Shown here: positions 20,713 to 30,119 of the stretch, piece by piece
Position numbering within the stretch: the stretch's first letter is position 1
Layout: each line of letters starts with the position of its first letter
NCBI GenBank assembly: GCA_046348685.1
Contig: JAXMDT010000003.1
Location: forward strand, 62,001 to 126,000
Length of the DNA stretch: 64,000 bases
DNA from: JAXMDT01 sp046348685
GTDB lineage: Bacteria > Pseudomonadota > Alphaproteobacteria > Rickettsiales > UBA998
Direction of reading: 5' to 3'
Made by a program: the position numbers and the translations under genes
Notes under the pieces: model-generated
Databases searched by the model: none
Told to the model about the DNA's origin: nothing
The model's input: the letters and a program-made list of their open reading frames with translations, nothing else

Positions 20713-22034
20713 GCTTACTTGCTCTCAACATGGCTTATGAAGAGGATGACAGCTTGACGCGTGGCGCGGCAAATCCGCTCGCCGGCTCGCTTTGCCTATT
20801 CGGATTTTTGCTGCACATTATTCTTTCCGATCCATTGCTCGGCGCGATGGGATTCGATTATAGCGGAGATGGTGGGGCATTTTACGAGAAAATCCATCCG
20901 GGATCATTATTTATATTTCTTTCTTTTTTCGTATTGTTGTGTGGGCAGGGCAATCCAATTAAACAAATATTACTGCTTTGCCAGCGTCAGTTAATTCCAT
21001 TTTCTCTACTGCTTCTTTGCATTCTGTTTTTTATTTACATGGTAATTCGTAGCGGTGCGGCTGGGATGGCTTTCATGATCGACACGCATATGACGCCGCC
21101 GATCTGCGCTATCGTGCTTTGTTATACCCCTGCTTCCTATTGTAAACGCGTAGCGCATGTTTTCGTGGCGCTGGCTTTTATTAACAGTCTTGTTGGTATT
21201 GCTGAGTCTATCGGTAAATTTCGCGTATTCGGTTACGATGAAACGCTGGCATTCATGCGTGAAGATTCTTTTCGTGCGTCGGCGCTGCGCGGTCATCCAC
21301 TCAACAATGCATCGTTTACGGCGATTGCACTTATGGTGGTGTTGGGGATGCCGTATAATACGCTGCTTAAAACCATCATTTGTGCCGTCATGAGCGTTTC
21401 ACTCATCTCCTTTGGAGGCCGTGCGGCATTAGGCATCGGCTTGCTTGGACTGATGGCTATTACGGCGCTTATGGTTTTCCAGCGTTTTCGTAGCCGGAAT
21501 ATGTCGCTTTTGCAACTCATCCTGATCGTCACCGTAACTATTCTCGGGCCATTATGCTTGATAGGAGCATTATACGTAGCGCTGGCAAGCGGTATGGGCG
21601 AACGCCTGATTGCCCATGCGCATTGGGACGATAGCGCGCAGAGTCGCACCCTGGCATTTATGGTATTCGATTATTTAAGCACTCCGGAAATATTTTTCGG
21701 AGTCTCCACGGATCGCATTCTCGATATTGCATACCAGATGAATCTTGCGGTTCCGCTCTCCGACATTGAAAATCCCTGGCTCTTGATGTGCCTGTATTTG
21801 GGCGTTATCGCATTTCCAATCTGGCTTGCCGCAACACTGGCTTTTATTTACTGGGTTCTCAAAGATACGCCATTTGCCTTGAAACTTGCGTTGCTGTCTT
21901 ATTTTGCGATTGCATCCACGTCCAATTCCTTTGGGCGTAAGGACTCCACGTATCTTATTACGGTGACGATCGTGATGTGCGCCATGCGCGTGATCGAATC
22001 CAAACGTTCTGAAAGCCAGAGGAGGGCGAACTGA
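20709..22034 (+). CDS. Wzy/VpsF-like polysaccharide polymerase
   Basis: A polytopic membrane protein of 441 residues with about eleven hydrophobic segments. The sequence around ALRGHPLNNASF resembles the GHPL-N motif of the VpsF and O-antigen polymerase/ligase group, and a large periplasmic loop follows (AHWDDSAQSRTLAF). It lies between a glycosyltransferase and a flippase, with ATGA and TGATG overlaps at both ends and an AAGGAGG ribosome-binding site. That placing supports polymerisation of flipped repeat units in a Wzx/Wzy-type pathway. Confidence 0.75.
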   Translation: MSLLALNMAYEEDDSLTRGAANPLAGSLCLFGFLLHIILSDPLLGAMGFDYSGDGGAFYEKIHPGSLFIFLSFFVLLCGQGNPIKQILLLCQRQLIPFSLLLLCILFFIYMVIRSGAAGMAFMIDTHMTPPICAIVLCYTPASYCKRVAHVFVALAFINSLVGIAESIGKFRVFGYDETLAFMREDSFRASALRGHPLNNASFTAIALMVVLGMPYNTLLKTIICAVMSVSLISFGGRAALGIGLLGLMAITALMVFQRFRSRNMSLLQLILIVTVTILGPLCLIGALYVALASGMGERLIAHAHWDDSAQSRTLAFMVFDYLSTPEIFFGVSTDRILDIAYQMNLAVPLSDIENPWLLMCLYLGVIAFPIWLAATLAFIYWVLKDTPFALKLALLSYFAIASTSNSFGRKDSTYLITVTIVMCAMRVIESKRSESQRRAN

Positions 22035-23485
22035 TGCTGGCACGCCATGTTCTTGGCTATATTCCGTCGCTGGTGATTCCTGCGCTATCCTCGTTTGTGG
22101 CAATCTATTGCTACACACGCCTGATGGAACCGGATGAATACGGTTATTATGCTCTGGCATTGAGTGCTATGACGCTGCTCAATGCCGTCTTCTTTTATTG
22201 GCTGCAGGTCTCGATCCCACGTCTTATGCCGCAGGCGGTACGCGAAGGAAAATCTGAAGCGTTGAAGGTAACGAGTTATGTCGCGCATGGGATAATGAGT
22301 TTCCTGCTTGCGATGCTAACCTTCTTAATTATCGGCTTTATACCCGGCCCAGGCATGCAAATGGTTGCCTGGCTGGCCGTGCCTCTGGCATTGGCGCGTG
22401 CGGCACTTAACATGAATCAGGCATTTCATCGCAGCGCTCTGGATTTCAAGCGTTACAACCTGCTTGAGTGCGGGCAAGCCTTGCTAGGACTGATTATCGG
22501 TCTGGTACTGGTTTATTATTTCGAGCTGGGTGTCGTTGGCGCTATTCTGGGCATGGTAATCGGAATGATGGTTATGCTTATGGTTGACATAAAAGTGCTG
22601 ACCGCGCTGACGATCCGGCAATTTGACCGCGAACAACTCCGTGAAATCACCCGCTTTGGCTGGCCGCTTGTGCTCAGTTTCGGACTAAGTTTTCTAATAT
22701 CCACATCGGATCGTTTTATCATCGAGCATTTCCGGGATGCGAGTGAGGTAGGTATTTATGCGGCGGGCTATAGCCTGATGGATCGCATTGCGACGATCGT
22801 GTTCATGATTGTTGCCACACCATCTTTCCCACTAACCGTGCATAAACTGGAGCAAGAAGGGGTGGAAGCGGCACGCGAGCAGACATATCATAACGGGGTT
22901 GCCATACTGGTTTTGGCGTTACCTGCCTGCGCCGGATTAATGCTGACGACGCATCATCTTGCGGAGCTGCTAATTGGCGAGGATTTCCGGTCCGGGGCGG
23001 CACTGGTGATGCCATGGATTGCTGCATCGGCACTGTTTAACGGCATGACGCTGCATTATTTCGATCATGCGTTTCATCTCGCGAAGAAGCCGCTTTTTTT
23101 CATGCTGACGCAAGGACCGGTGGCCATTTTCAATGTTATGGCCAATTTAATAATAATTCCAAAACTAGGTTACATGGGCGCTGCGTATTCTACTACCGCA
23201 TCCTATATGTTGCTTATGTTCATGAGTATTACGATCGGACGTATCGTATTCAAAATTCGCTTCCCCTTTAAACCTGCATTCCAGATTTTTTGCTCAGTCA
23301 TTCTGATGGCAGCGGTGCTGGAGCTTTTCACATTCCCGGTAAATATGCTCGGGCTGACTATAATGGTTTTTCTGGGTGGCGTTACATACGGTGCAGGATT
23401 GTTATTATTCAACGTGATGAGCATTCGTCAGAAATTGCCAGAAATAGCGCATCGCTATTTGGCTAATAGATCGTCAAAAAGCTGA
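22034..23485 (+). CDS. Wzx-type polysaccharide flippase (MATE/MVF superfamily)
   Basis: A 483-residue membrane protein with about 12-14 helices. The N-terminus has YTRLMEPDEYGYYALALSAMTL, the pattern of oligosaccharide flippases, and FLISTSDRFIIEHF lies in the middle. It would move undecaprenyl-linked repeat units to the periplasmic face for Wzy. The start overlaps the polymerase stop (TGATG) and has GGAGG upstream. The 3' end overlaps the convergent glycosyltransferase by about 31 bases. Confidence 0.88.
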   Translation: MLARHVLGYIPSLVIPALSSFVAIYCYTRLMEPDEYGYYALALSAMTLLNAVFFYWLQVSIPRLMPQAVREGKSEALKVTSYVAHGIMSFLLAMLTFLIIGFIPGPGMQMVAWLAVPLALARAALNMNQAFHRSALDFKRYNLLECGQALLGLIIGLVLVYYFELGVVGAILGMVIGMMVMLMVDIKVLTALTIRQFDREQLREITRFGWPLVLSFGLSFLISTSDRFIIEHFRDASEVGIYAAGYSLMDRIATIVFMIVATPSFPLTVHKLEQEGVEAAREQTYHNGVAILVLALPACAGLMLTTHHLAELLIGEDFRSGAALVMPWIAASALFNGMTLHYFDHAFHLAKKPLFFMLTQGPVAIFNVMANLIIIPKLGYMGAAYSTTASYMLLMFMSITIGRIVFKIRFPFKPAFQIFCSVILMAAVLELFTFPVNMLGLTIMVFLGGVTYGAGLLLFNVMSIRQKLPEIAHRYLANRSSKS

Positions 23486-24573
23486 AGATAGCCATTTGCT
23501 GTACGTTCAACGGTGAATTCGCGGCCACGCGCATGCAGCATGTCACGGTCAGGTGTTTCATCAAGCGTGGAGACAATGGCTTTTGCCAGCGCATCATCAT
23601 CGCCGACGGGCACTAATTTGCCGTATATGCCATGTTCCAGAATTTCTGCTGGCCCAAAAGGGCAGTTTGTGCTGACGACCGGGGTTCCACACGCTAATGC
23701 CTCCACTAATACATTGCCAAAACCTTCGTAGATAGAGGAGGCAGCAAGCAGACGTGCCTTGGCCATGAATGCCATCGGATTCGTCTGAAATCCGGCAAAA
23801 TCAATATATTCGGTTACGCCAAGCGATGCTGCCAGTTCCTGCAGTTCCTGCCGCAGCGGGCCTTCTCCGACAAATACGAGACGTGCCTGCCTCTCTCTAA
23901 CCACTTTAGCAAATGCTTTGATAAGGGTCTGAAAATTTTTCTGATTAGTCAGACGGCCTACCGCCAGAACGACAGGTGCCAGTCCATCCTGAAACCAGGG
24001 ATGAGAGACGGGTTCCTTACTGCGGGCTTCGAAATCCTTAAGCTCAACAGGATTATAGATCACTGTCACCTTATCACGGGCAAGGCCGGTAGTTATGCTG
24101 ATATCATCGGCTGCGCCGCTAGAAACCGCTACGTTGCCATCAGCCCAAGGCAAAAATAATCGGCAGAGAAAAGGCAGCACCCTGTATTGCCAGTTATATG
24201 TTGTCCGGCACTCGGAAGATAGGGCGCTGTGATGAGTTGCAATGATTTTAGTTGGCACGCGTGCGATCGCGCCAGCCCAAATAGCCAGAATATTATTGTG
24301 CCCCAGATTGGAGAGTAAAATATCCGGTTTTTCTTTTTTTAGATATTTGATGAGCGGCATAAAGCAACCCAATGTGCGGCGTGAGCCAAGCTCAACAATA
24401 CGGACGCCAGGAGGCACAGCTGCGACATAAGCGCCTTCGACATAATGCAGCACGAAGCTGACATCATAGCCGGCTTCCATAAAGGCGGGTGCCAAAATGA
24501 TGTGTAATTTCTCCGCGCCACCAGAAGCAAGACTTGGCAGATAAACGGCAAGGGAGCGTTTTTTCGTGGTCAT
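23455..24573 (-). CDS. Glycosyltransferase family 4
   Basis: A GT-B enzyme of 372 residues. The N-terminal ASGGAEKL loop, the linker NPVELKDF and the C-terminal AVGRLTNQKNFQTLIKAF, FVGEGPLR and SIYEGFGNVLVEALACGTPVV (EX7E site, EGFGNVLVE) are all present. Overall it resembles N-acetylgalactosaminyl- and galactosyl-transferases of capsule and O-antigen loci. It is the last gene of the reverse-strand group that includes the heparinase-like and GH5 genes and ends inside the flippase gene on the other strand. Confidence 0.9.
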   Translation of the reverse strand: MTTKKRSLAVYLPSLASGGAEKLHIILAPAFMEAGYDVSFVLHYVEGAYVAAVPPGVRIVELGSRRTLGCFMPLIKYLKKEKPDILLSNLGHNNILAIWAGAIARVPTKIIATHHSALSSECRTTYNWQYRVLPFLCRLFLPWADGNVAVSSGAADDISITTGLARDKVTVIYNPVELKDFEARSKEPVSHPWFQDGLAPVVLAVGRLTNQKNFQTLIKAFAKVVRERQARLVFVGEGPLRQELQELAASLGVTEYIDFAGFQTNPMAFMAKARLLAASSIYEGFGNVLVEALACGTPVVSTNCPFGPAEILEHGIYGKLVPVGDDDALAKAIVSTLDETPDRDMLHARGREFTVERTANGYLQLFDDLLAK

Positions 24574-24582
24574 TGCCGTACT

Positions 24583-26883
24583 TTAGCAGAAATTAATCTG
24601 AGTGATGGATTTTTCATCCGGGCGCAACGTGCCAGTCATCAAAATCCGGGCTGTCGGCACTTTTTCGCCAAATCCGGCTGAATACCAGCCGCCTTTTTCC
24701 GAGTCGGCTTCAGCGAGCATCAATGAAAGCGGGCCGCTATAAGCTATGCGCAATATCTGGCGGCCTGCATGGGATAGTATAATATTCTCATCTTGAATGG
24801 AGGCATCTATATACGGATGCAGCAGGAAGCCGATTTCAACGGCATGCTCGCCCGCACCGGAGAGATGATCCTCAATTGTGTAGCCTTCGCGATGCATACT
24901 TAAACGGCGGCAATGCTTCACGCCGAAGCGTGCTTCGTAGCCATCATGCTCGGCTTCAACCCACCAGCCATCCGTGTTTTCTCCATGAGCAGTCGCTCGC
25001 ACATTCGCCTTATGCGACCAGTTAAAATTGCCGGCCATTAGACTGGAATCCGTATTTTCAAGCAGCAGCGTATTGTGAGCGCGCGTACTACGGAAATAGG
25101 AGCGCCATTCGCCATCGCCGTGATAAAGATAAACACCCGCATCGACAAAGACAGGCATGCCGTCCACATGCATCCATACGGATAGCGCATCGGCATGGCC
25201 ATGGGCGGCGATGGAAAGGTAGCCTAAATAGCCATGATCGAGCGCAATCATGACATCATGTTCTTTGATGGAGTGATGGCCTACCGTATATCCGCCGACA
25301 TCGAACATGCGTACGCCATTCGGCGGTACCGATGGAGTCAGCGGCGCACCGAAGAAAGCCTGACGCAGATGAGCTTCTTCGAGATGCGGTGCCAGATCTG
25401 GCCGATGCAGGAAAGAGGCAATATTGCATAAGATTGACGCAGCGTAGTGCTCATCAGGCGTACGAATCCCCAGCACCCGCGCATCATCATCATCACCGAT
25501 GCGCGGGTGATGATTGGCGCTGTCCAGAAACCAGCGCAGACAATCGCCAGCCGTTGCAAGTTTTTGTTCATAATAAGAGGGAACTTCAACATTTGTCGTG
25601 CGTGCAATAAACAATCCTAGCAACAGCATTTCAACAACGTTGGCAGTATAACTGATACTTTGCTCGGCGCCGACACCATCCTCCAGAATGAGGAGTCGTG
25701 TCGATTCGCAGAGTATGTCCCAACCGGTCTTTTTCCATTCGGCGGCATTTGGCAAGGCCGGACAAAGAGTTCCGATAGCAAATAAGCCCAGCGCTTCCGC
25801 TGTACGGTGGTTATTGGCGGAGCTATAGGACGATGGATAACGGGCGATCCAGTAACCATGCGCTTGCATGGTTTGCCAGAATTTCTGCTGTTGTGCTTCA
25901 GACATGTATTCGCCAAGCAGACTGACGACGATCAAAATACTCACCGTGCGAAATGCAAGCTCGATCCCTGATCCCCAGTTTACACCCATGTAAGGCGGGT
26001 TAGCGTCGATCCAGCTTTCGATCTCCTCCAAGCAGAATAGCGCCAGTCCCTTATCCCCGCGCGCAATAGCGAGAGCGGCAAGCGGCTGCAAATATTGCAG
26101 GCGGTTCAACTCCCACACATATTTAACGTCTCCCATATCACGGGTATGACGGAAATCGACAGCGAAACAGTAGCGGTCCTTCGGCCAATAATTACCGGTA
26201 ACGGGATCGAGATGCCATTTTAAGGGCGGATGATGCTCAGGCCATTGCTGACCAAGGAATGAAAAGCGTTGGTTACGTATTGCGTAAGCATAGTCCTTCC
26301 AATTATTCAGCAGTGAGGTTGGCAATAACATAACCTGTTCACGCAAATTGGGAATAACTGGCAGCGATGCAGTGATAGTGGCATGCTCAGTAGCGTCAAA
26401 TGCGCAATAACGGTCTATATGACGTTTGCCAGTTTCTAGAACTCGGTGCAGAATTTCTGCCAGTGACATCGCCTGCAGTCGATTTTTGTACCAGATAGTT
26501 TTTTCCATCAGCTGTGATGGTAGAGTGGATGCGGATTCATTAAATACTGCATTGTAAGCGGCTAGCAGTTTTGGTGCTTCATGCGGCCAGGACAGTTCAT
26601 TTTCTACCCTTGCGCGGCCGATCTCACCCATTTTTTCGCGTTGTGAGGGATTGTCGAGCAGACTAACAATATTTTCAGCGAGATCGACAGCGTCGTTTGC
26701 TTTGGCATAGAGTGATGCACCACCTGCAGAAACGCGACCTTCTGTAACCTCAAATTGTACGATCGGCTTGCCAAGCGCCATATATTCCATGATCTTGTTC
26801 ATGGTGGATTTATCGTTCATGGCATTCACTTCATCGGGATTAACGCAAATATCCGCCGTATTCAGTGCTTCAAAGTACCTCAT
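24583..26883 (-). CDS. Heparinase II/III-family protein joined in frame behind the C-terminal part of a GT4 glycosyltransferase
   Basis: Residues 1-115 are not heparinase: RYFEALNTADICVNPD and NKIMEYMALGKPIV are the donor-site half of the GT4 enzyme encoded just upstream. From about Met126 (26508) a typical heparinase II/III-like protein follows: WYKNRLQAMSLAEILHRV, an alpha/alpha toroid with NNHRTAEALGLF, then a beta-sandwich with AAHGHADALSVW and STRAHNTLLLE. These are polysaccharide lyase-like proteins, usually exported, and no signal peptide is visible here. No stop separates the two parts. Either this is a true fusion or the heparinase starts at 26508 (about 641 residues). In an EPS locus it would trim or remodel the polymer. 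Confidence 0.8.
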   Translation of the reverse strand: MRYFEALNTADICVNPDEVNAMNDKSTMNKIMEYMALGKPIVQFEVTEGRVSAGGASLYAKANDAVDLAENIVSLLDNPSQREKMGEIGRARVENELSWPHEAPKLLAAYNAVFNESASTLPSQLMEKTIWYKNRLQAMSLAEILHRVLETGKRHIDRYCAFDATEHATITASLPVIPNLREQVMLLPTSLLNNWKDYAYAIRNQRFSFLGQQWPEHHPPLKWHLDPVTGNYWPKDRYCFAVDFRHTRDMGDVKYVWELNRLQYLQPLAALAIARGDKGLALFCLEEIESWIDANPPYMGVNWGSGIELAFRTVSILIVVSLLGEYMSEAQQQKFWQTMQAHGYWIARYPSSYSSANNHRTAEALGLFAIGTLCPALPNAAEWKKTGWDILCESTRLLILEDGVGAEQSISYTANVVEMLLLGLFIARTTNVEVPSYYEQKLATAGDCLRWFLDSANHHPRIGDDDDARVLGIRTPDEHYAASILCNIASFLHRPDLAPHLEEAHLRQAFFGAPLTPSVPPNGVRMFDVGGYTVGHHSIKEHDVMIALDHGYLGYLSIAAHGHADALSVWMHVDGMPVFVDAGVYLYHGDGEWRSYFRSTRAHNTLLLENTDSSLMAGNFNWSHKANVRATAHGENTDGWWVEAEHDGYEARFGVKHCRRLSMHREGYTIEDHLSGAGEHAVEIGFLLHPYIDASIQDENIILSHAGRQILRIAYSGPLSLMLAEADSEKGGWYSAGFGEKVPTARILMTGTLRPDEKSITQINFC

Positions 26884-27725
26884 CGGGAACGCGCCCGGTA
26901 AACGTCGCCGCAGGCCATTATCTTTCGCTTTTCTATGGCCATTTGCTTCAGCATTTCAAGTTGTGGCCCGCCGCCGACGAGGACGAATTGGGTATCGCTA
27001 CGGCCAAGCGTGTGGACGATGTGATGCGCAGCATCAATCAAATAATGAATGCCTTCCTGCTGTCCCATAACCCCGACATAACCAACCAGATAACGACGGC
27101 CATTTTTGATGGCAGGAACTGGTGGTACGATACGCATGCGCTCCAGACTGGGGCCTGAGCGAACAACGAATACCTTTTCCGGTGACATCCCGCCGCGTTC
27201 AACAGCAATACGGCGATAGCTTTCGTTGGTAGCGATAGAAATATCGGCAAGCGCGAACGAGCAACGCTCCCACCACAACATGACTTTATAAAGGAAATCA
27301 CGCTTATTAAACTTTGCTTCGTAAAGCTCGGGATTGATATCGTGATGATCAAAAACGAACTTCTTGCCGAATAGAAATTTAAAGAAAGCTCCTATCAGGA
27401 AAATGTTGTCAGGAGGGTTACACGCGTGAATTACATCGAATCCGCGCGTGAAAAACACATGCGACGCTAAAAAAAACTCCCAAAAAAGGGAGCTTGAATA
27501 TTCCAATAGGTAACCTAGTGCGCCTTTGGCCTCAAGTGGCAGGGGATGGCGATGAATGTGGATTCCGTTAATGACCTCGTAACGTGCCGTATGCTCGCGC
27601 CCTTTCGGGCAGATGACCGTCACCTCATAACCGTTGGCGACGAGTTCGTTCGCTTCCTGCCAGACGCGGCGGTCAAACGGCACGGGTAAATTTTGTACAA
27701 TGATAAGAACGCGCCGATGTTTCAT
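26880..27725 (-). pseudogene. Glycosyltransferase family 4, N-terminal portion, frameshifted before its donor-binding end
   Basis: The first 265 or so residues are a good WbuB-like GT4: VPFDRRVWQEANELVANGYEVTVICP, FDVIHACNPPDNIFLIG, FDHHDINPELYEAKF and YVGVMGQQEGIHYLIDA. After MLKQMAIEK the frame becomes nonsense and stops at 26880. The expected continuation is present but spread over two other frames: AKDNGL, then AATFTGRVPDEVL, then RYFEALNTADICVNPD at the start of the neighbouring reading frame. At least three indels within about 55 bases (26880-26935) are needed. The full enzyme would run to about 26540. Confidence 0.75.
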
Positions 27726-27744
27726 ATTTTATTATTTTTTACGA

Positions 27745-29223
27745 CTAAGGGTAAACAACAGGTTTTCCGAAATCCCGCCTGCCTTTATGCCAGTATTGGT
27801 GATGATGCCGGTAATCGCGATGTTTTTCACCAGTGCCGTCATTGTCATGGTTCGTATCGGTATCAGTATTGGAACGTGAGTTGTAGTCCATGTTTTCATC
27901 ATTTATTTCGACAGCGACGCCTGAGTCTTTATTAGTTAAAGTGTCATCGGGTATTGTCATGTGCGATGTCAAAGAGTTTTCGGCTGGTATTGTCGTCATC
28001 TCGGAAGAAGAACGTGTGGTCGCTGCGGGAGACGTGGTCGTCACTGTGCTTTGCGATTGACCGGCAGCCCTGCCGCTCAGCCCGAGTGCCTGCATCGCGG
28101 CGGGTTCAATCGTACGCGAACTTTTTTCTGCATCAAGCAGGCGAACGGAACCATCAACTCTGTCGGTAGAGGTGGCACCGTACAAGGTAACGATTCCAAA
28201 GAGATCTGCGTAGTCCCATAGCGACCAGGCAATATTATTGCTTTCCATGGCAACGCGGGCATCTTGGATCCAGCGGTAGCGCGAATCGGCATCGATATGA
28301 TTGCGGAGCACCCCATATTCCGTGCAGATCAGGCGAACGTTGCCATGATTACGCGCCCATTCGCTGGCAGTGCGTATACGCGAGGCGATATGTCCGGCAT
28401 CCCAATTTTCATCTTTATAATCTTGCAGTTCATTACGTGCCTGCAGCGGATCCGGTGCGTTAGACGCATAACTACGGGCATCTTTCGTGGCGCGTCCAGA
28501 AGGATAGGGAACATTGCGAAAATAACGCAGCATACGATCTTCAAACCCCATATGGATGCCTTGGTGTGTAATCATATAAGGTTCGTAGAAGTGAAACGCG
28601 TACATGATATTGCTGTCACGCAGCGTGTCCAGTTCCTGCAGGCCTTCCAGCGAAGAGCCTTGCGGTGCGCCAATGATTAATGTGCGGGTCGTATCTACCT
28701 TGCGGATTGCGGCCACTACATTTTTCATCAGATTATTATAACGCTTTTCATTATTGTAATATTGGGGTTCATTCAGCAACTCGAAGACCAGCGTGCCCAT
28801 GTATTTATTTTTGTAGTGTGCGGCGATATAGGCCCAAAAATCTGCAAAAGATTGCTCTGCCCAGGATTGCTTTTCCAGCGTCTCCATAAAATTACTGGCC
28901 GGATGAATATCGAGAATAATCTGTAATTTATATTTTTCAGCGAGTGCAATGGCACGATCAATCTGGTCGAATTTGAAATCGGTGGGACGGCTATTTGAAC
29001 GCAAGGGAAAACCGTATTCTTCCGGATTAACCGGCAGGCGTACGTGGCGAAACCCCGCGCTCGCAATTTGCTGGAAATCCTTTTCGTAAACAGGCTGGCG
29101 CATCGCATTCGCAAACCAATTGGAAAGATTCACCCCTTTTCCTAGTTCGGCAGCTGCGGCATCGCTTAAAAATATAAGGCACGCAAGCAGAGTTGCAGCG
29201 AATGTTAGAATGTACTTGTGCAT
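27745..29223 (-). CDS. Secreted glycoside hydrolase family 5 (cellulase-like) with His-rich tail
   Basis: A signal peptide (cleavage near AAAA|ELGKG, residue 25) is followed by a GH5 TIM barrel: GVNLSNWF, FRHVRLPV (59-65), DIHPAS, the acid/base Glu152 in LLNEPQ and the nucleophile Glu302 in CTEYGV. After about residue 390 comes a disordered Ser/Thr- and Asp/Asn-rich tail, ending in a cluster of histidines and arginines. It is probably an endo-glucanase or related enzyme that trims or releases the exopolysaccharide in the periplasm. The start at 29223 is preferred because it gives a clean signal peptide. The longer frame to 29259 adds twelve residues. Confidence 0.88.
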   Translation of the reverse strand: MHKYILTFAATLLACLIFLSDAAAAELGKGVNLSNWFANAMRQPVYEKDFQQIASAGFRHVRLPVNPEEYGFPLRSNSRPTDFKFDQIDRAIALAEKYKLQIILDIHPASNFMETLEKQSWAEQSFADFWAYIAAHYKNKYMGTLVFELLNEPQYYNNEKRYNNLMKNVVAAIRKVDTTRTLIIGAPQGSSLEGLQELDTLRDSNIMYAFHFYEPYMITHQGIHMGFEDRMLRYFRNVPYPSGRATKDARSYASNAPDPLQARNELQDYKDENWDAGHIASRIRTASEWARNHGNVRLICTEYGVLRNHIDADSRYRWIQDARVAMESNNIAWSLWDYADLFGIVTLYGATSTDRVDGSVRLLDAEKSSRTIEPAAMQALGLSGRAAGQSQSTVTTTSPAATTRSSSEMTTIPAENSLTSHMTIPDDTLTNKDSGVAVEINDENMDYNSRSNTDTDTNHDNDGTGEKHRDYRHHHQYWHKGRRDFGKPVVYP

Positions 29224-29379
29224 GAAATTGCCTATAGGGTGATCTATATTAAAAAACAATGCGGTTCATATCGCATTCACCAGGGGCTGACAATAAGTAA
29301 TTTTTTGCATAATATATATATTTCAGAATTATAATATAAAGTAAGGAGATAAAAGAGCGGTAACAATTATTAATAAAAG

Positions 29380-30072
29380 ATGAACAAAATGTGGTTGCGC
29401 CTAGCCCGATTGTGCGATACAACACTAGGCATGTTTTTCAGCAAAAAAGAATCTCATTCCGAGCTTAGCGCACCGATGATCGGTTTGGCTCAGCGCCTGA
29501 GCATTCGTCTCAACGGCCATGCGCCGCGTATGATTACTTTTATTGCAGCGCGCCCGCGTGAAGGTACTTCCACGATCACACGCGATTATGCGGAAGCGTT
29601 GACGGCTCAGACACAGCAAAAAGTATTGATCATCGATGCCAATCCAGCGCCGAAAAAAGTGCGCGGTTCGCTCGATGAGTTAGGTATTGTCGATGCGCTA
29701 GTCGGGGGCCAGCCTGCCGCGGAAGCTGTCAGAAATTATAGTACGAATGTTTCGATCACCCGTTGGGTTTCCAAAGATGAGAATCGCACGGCCGCAAGCC
29801 AAAAAATCCGCGATAAATATGTATGGGATACGCTTCTGCAGGCACATGATGTTATCCTGATCGACGCTCCGGCATTACAGACTTCTTATGATGGCGTTTT
29901 ACTGGCTTCGCAGGCGAAAACGGCCGTTGTGATCGTTGAAGCGGAAAAAACACCGCGCGGCGTTGTCGAAAACCTGAAGGAAACCTTGCAAGAAGCAGGT
30001 GCCGAGATCGCCGGTATCGTGATGAACAAGCGCCGGTTCTACATTCCGAAGCGCGTCTATAAAAAATTATAA
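29380..30072 (+). CDS. BY-kinase/CpsD-like ParA-type ATPase of the EPS locus
   Basis: A 230-residue P-loop protein of the CpsD/Mrp type. The Walker A region is ARPREGTSTITRDYAEAL; the lysine normally found in GKS/T is replaced by Thr. The Walker A'-like LIIDANP and Walker B-like VILIDAPAL are present, and the C-terminus has two tyrosines (RFYIPKRVYKKL) in place of a long Tyr cluster. Such proteins partner with Wzz/GumC co-polymerases to control chain length, and a GumC-like gene lies at 31296-32507. It is transcribed divergently from the GH5 gene, so 29224-29379, which is AT-rich, must hold promoters for both. Confidence 0.8.
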   Translation: MNKMWLRLARLCDTTLGMFFSKKESHSELSAPMIGLAQRLSIRLNGHAPRMITFIAARPREGTSTITRDYAEALTAQTQQKVLIIDANPAPKKVRGSLDELGIVDALVGGQPAAEAVRNYSTNVSITRWVSKDENRTAASQKIRDKYVWDTLLQAHDVILIDAPALQTSYDGVLLASQAKTAVVIVEAEKTPRGVVENLKETLQEAGAEIAGIVMNKRRFYIPKRVYKKL

Positions 30073-30119
30073 TTTCAGTCTTATCTCCGCGCCGTAATGC
30101 TGCCTATTGTGGCTTCTAT

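Noticed and set aside
27634..28680. Forward frames opposite the GH5 gene
   Set aside because: Shadow frames of a gene with full catalytic motifs on the reverse strand.
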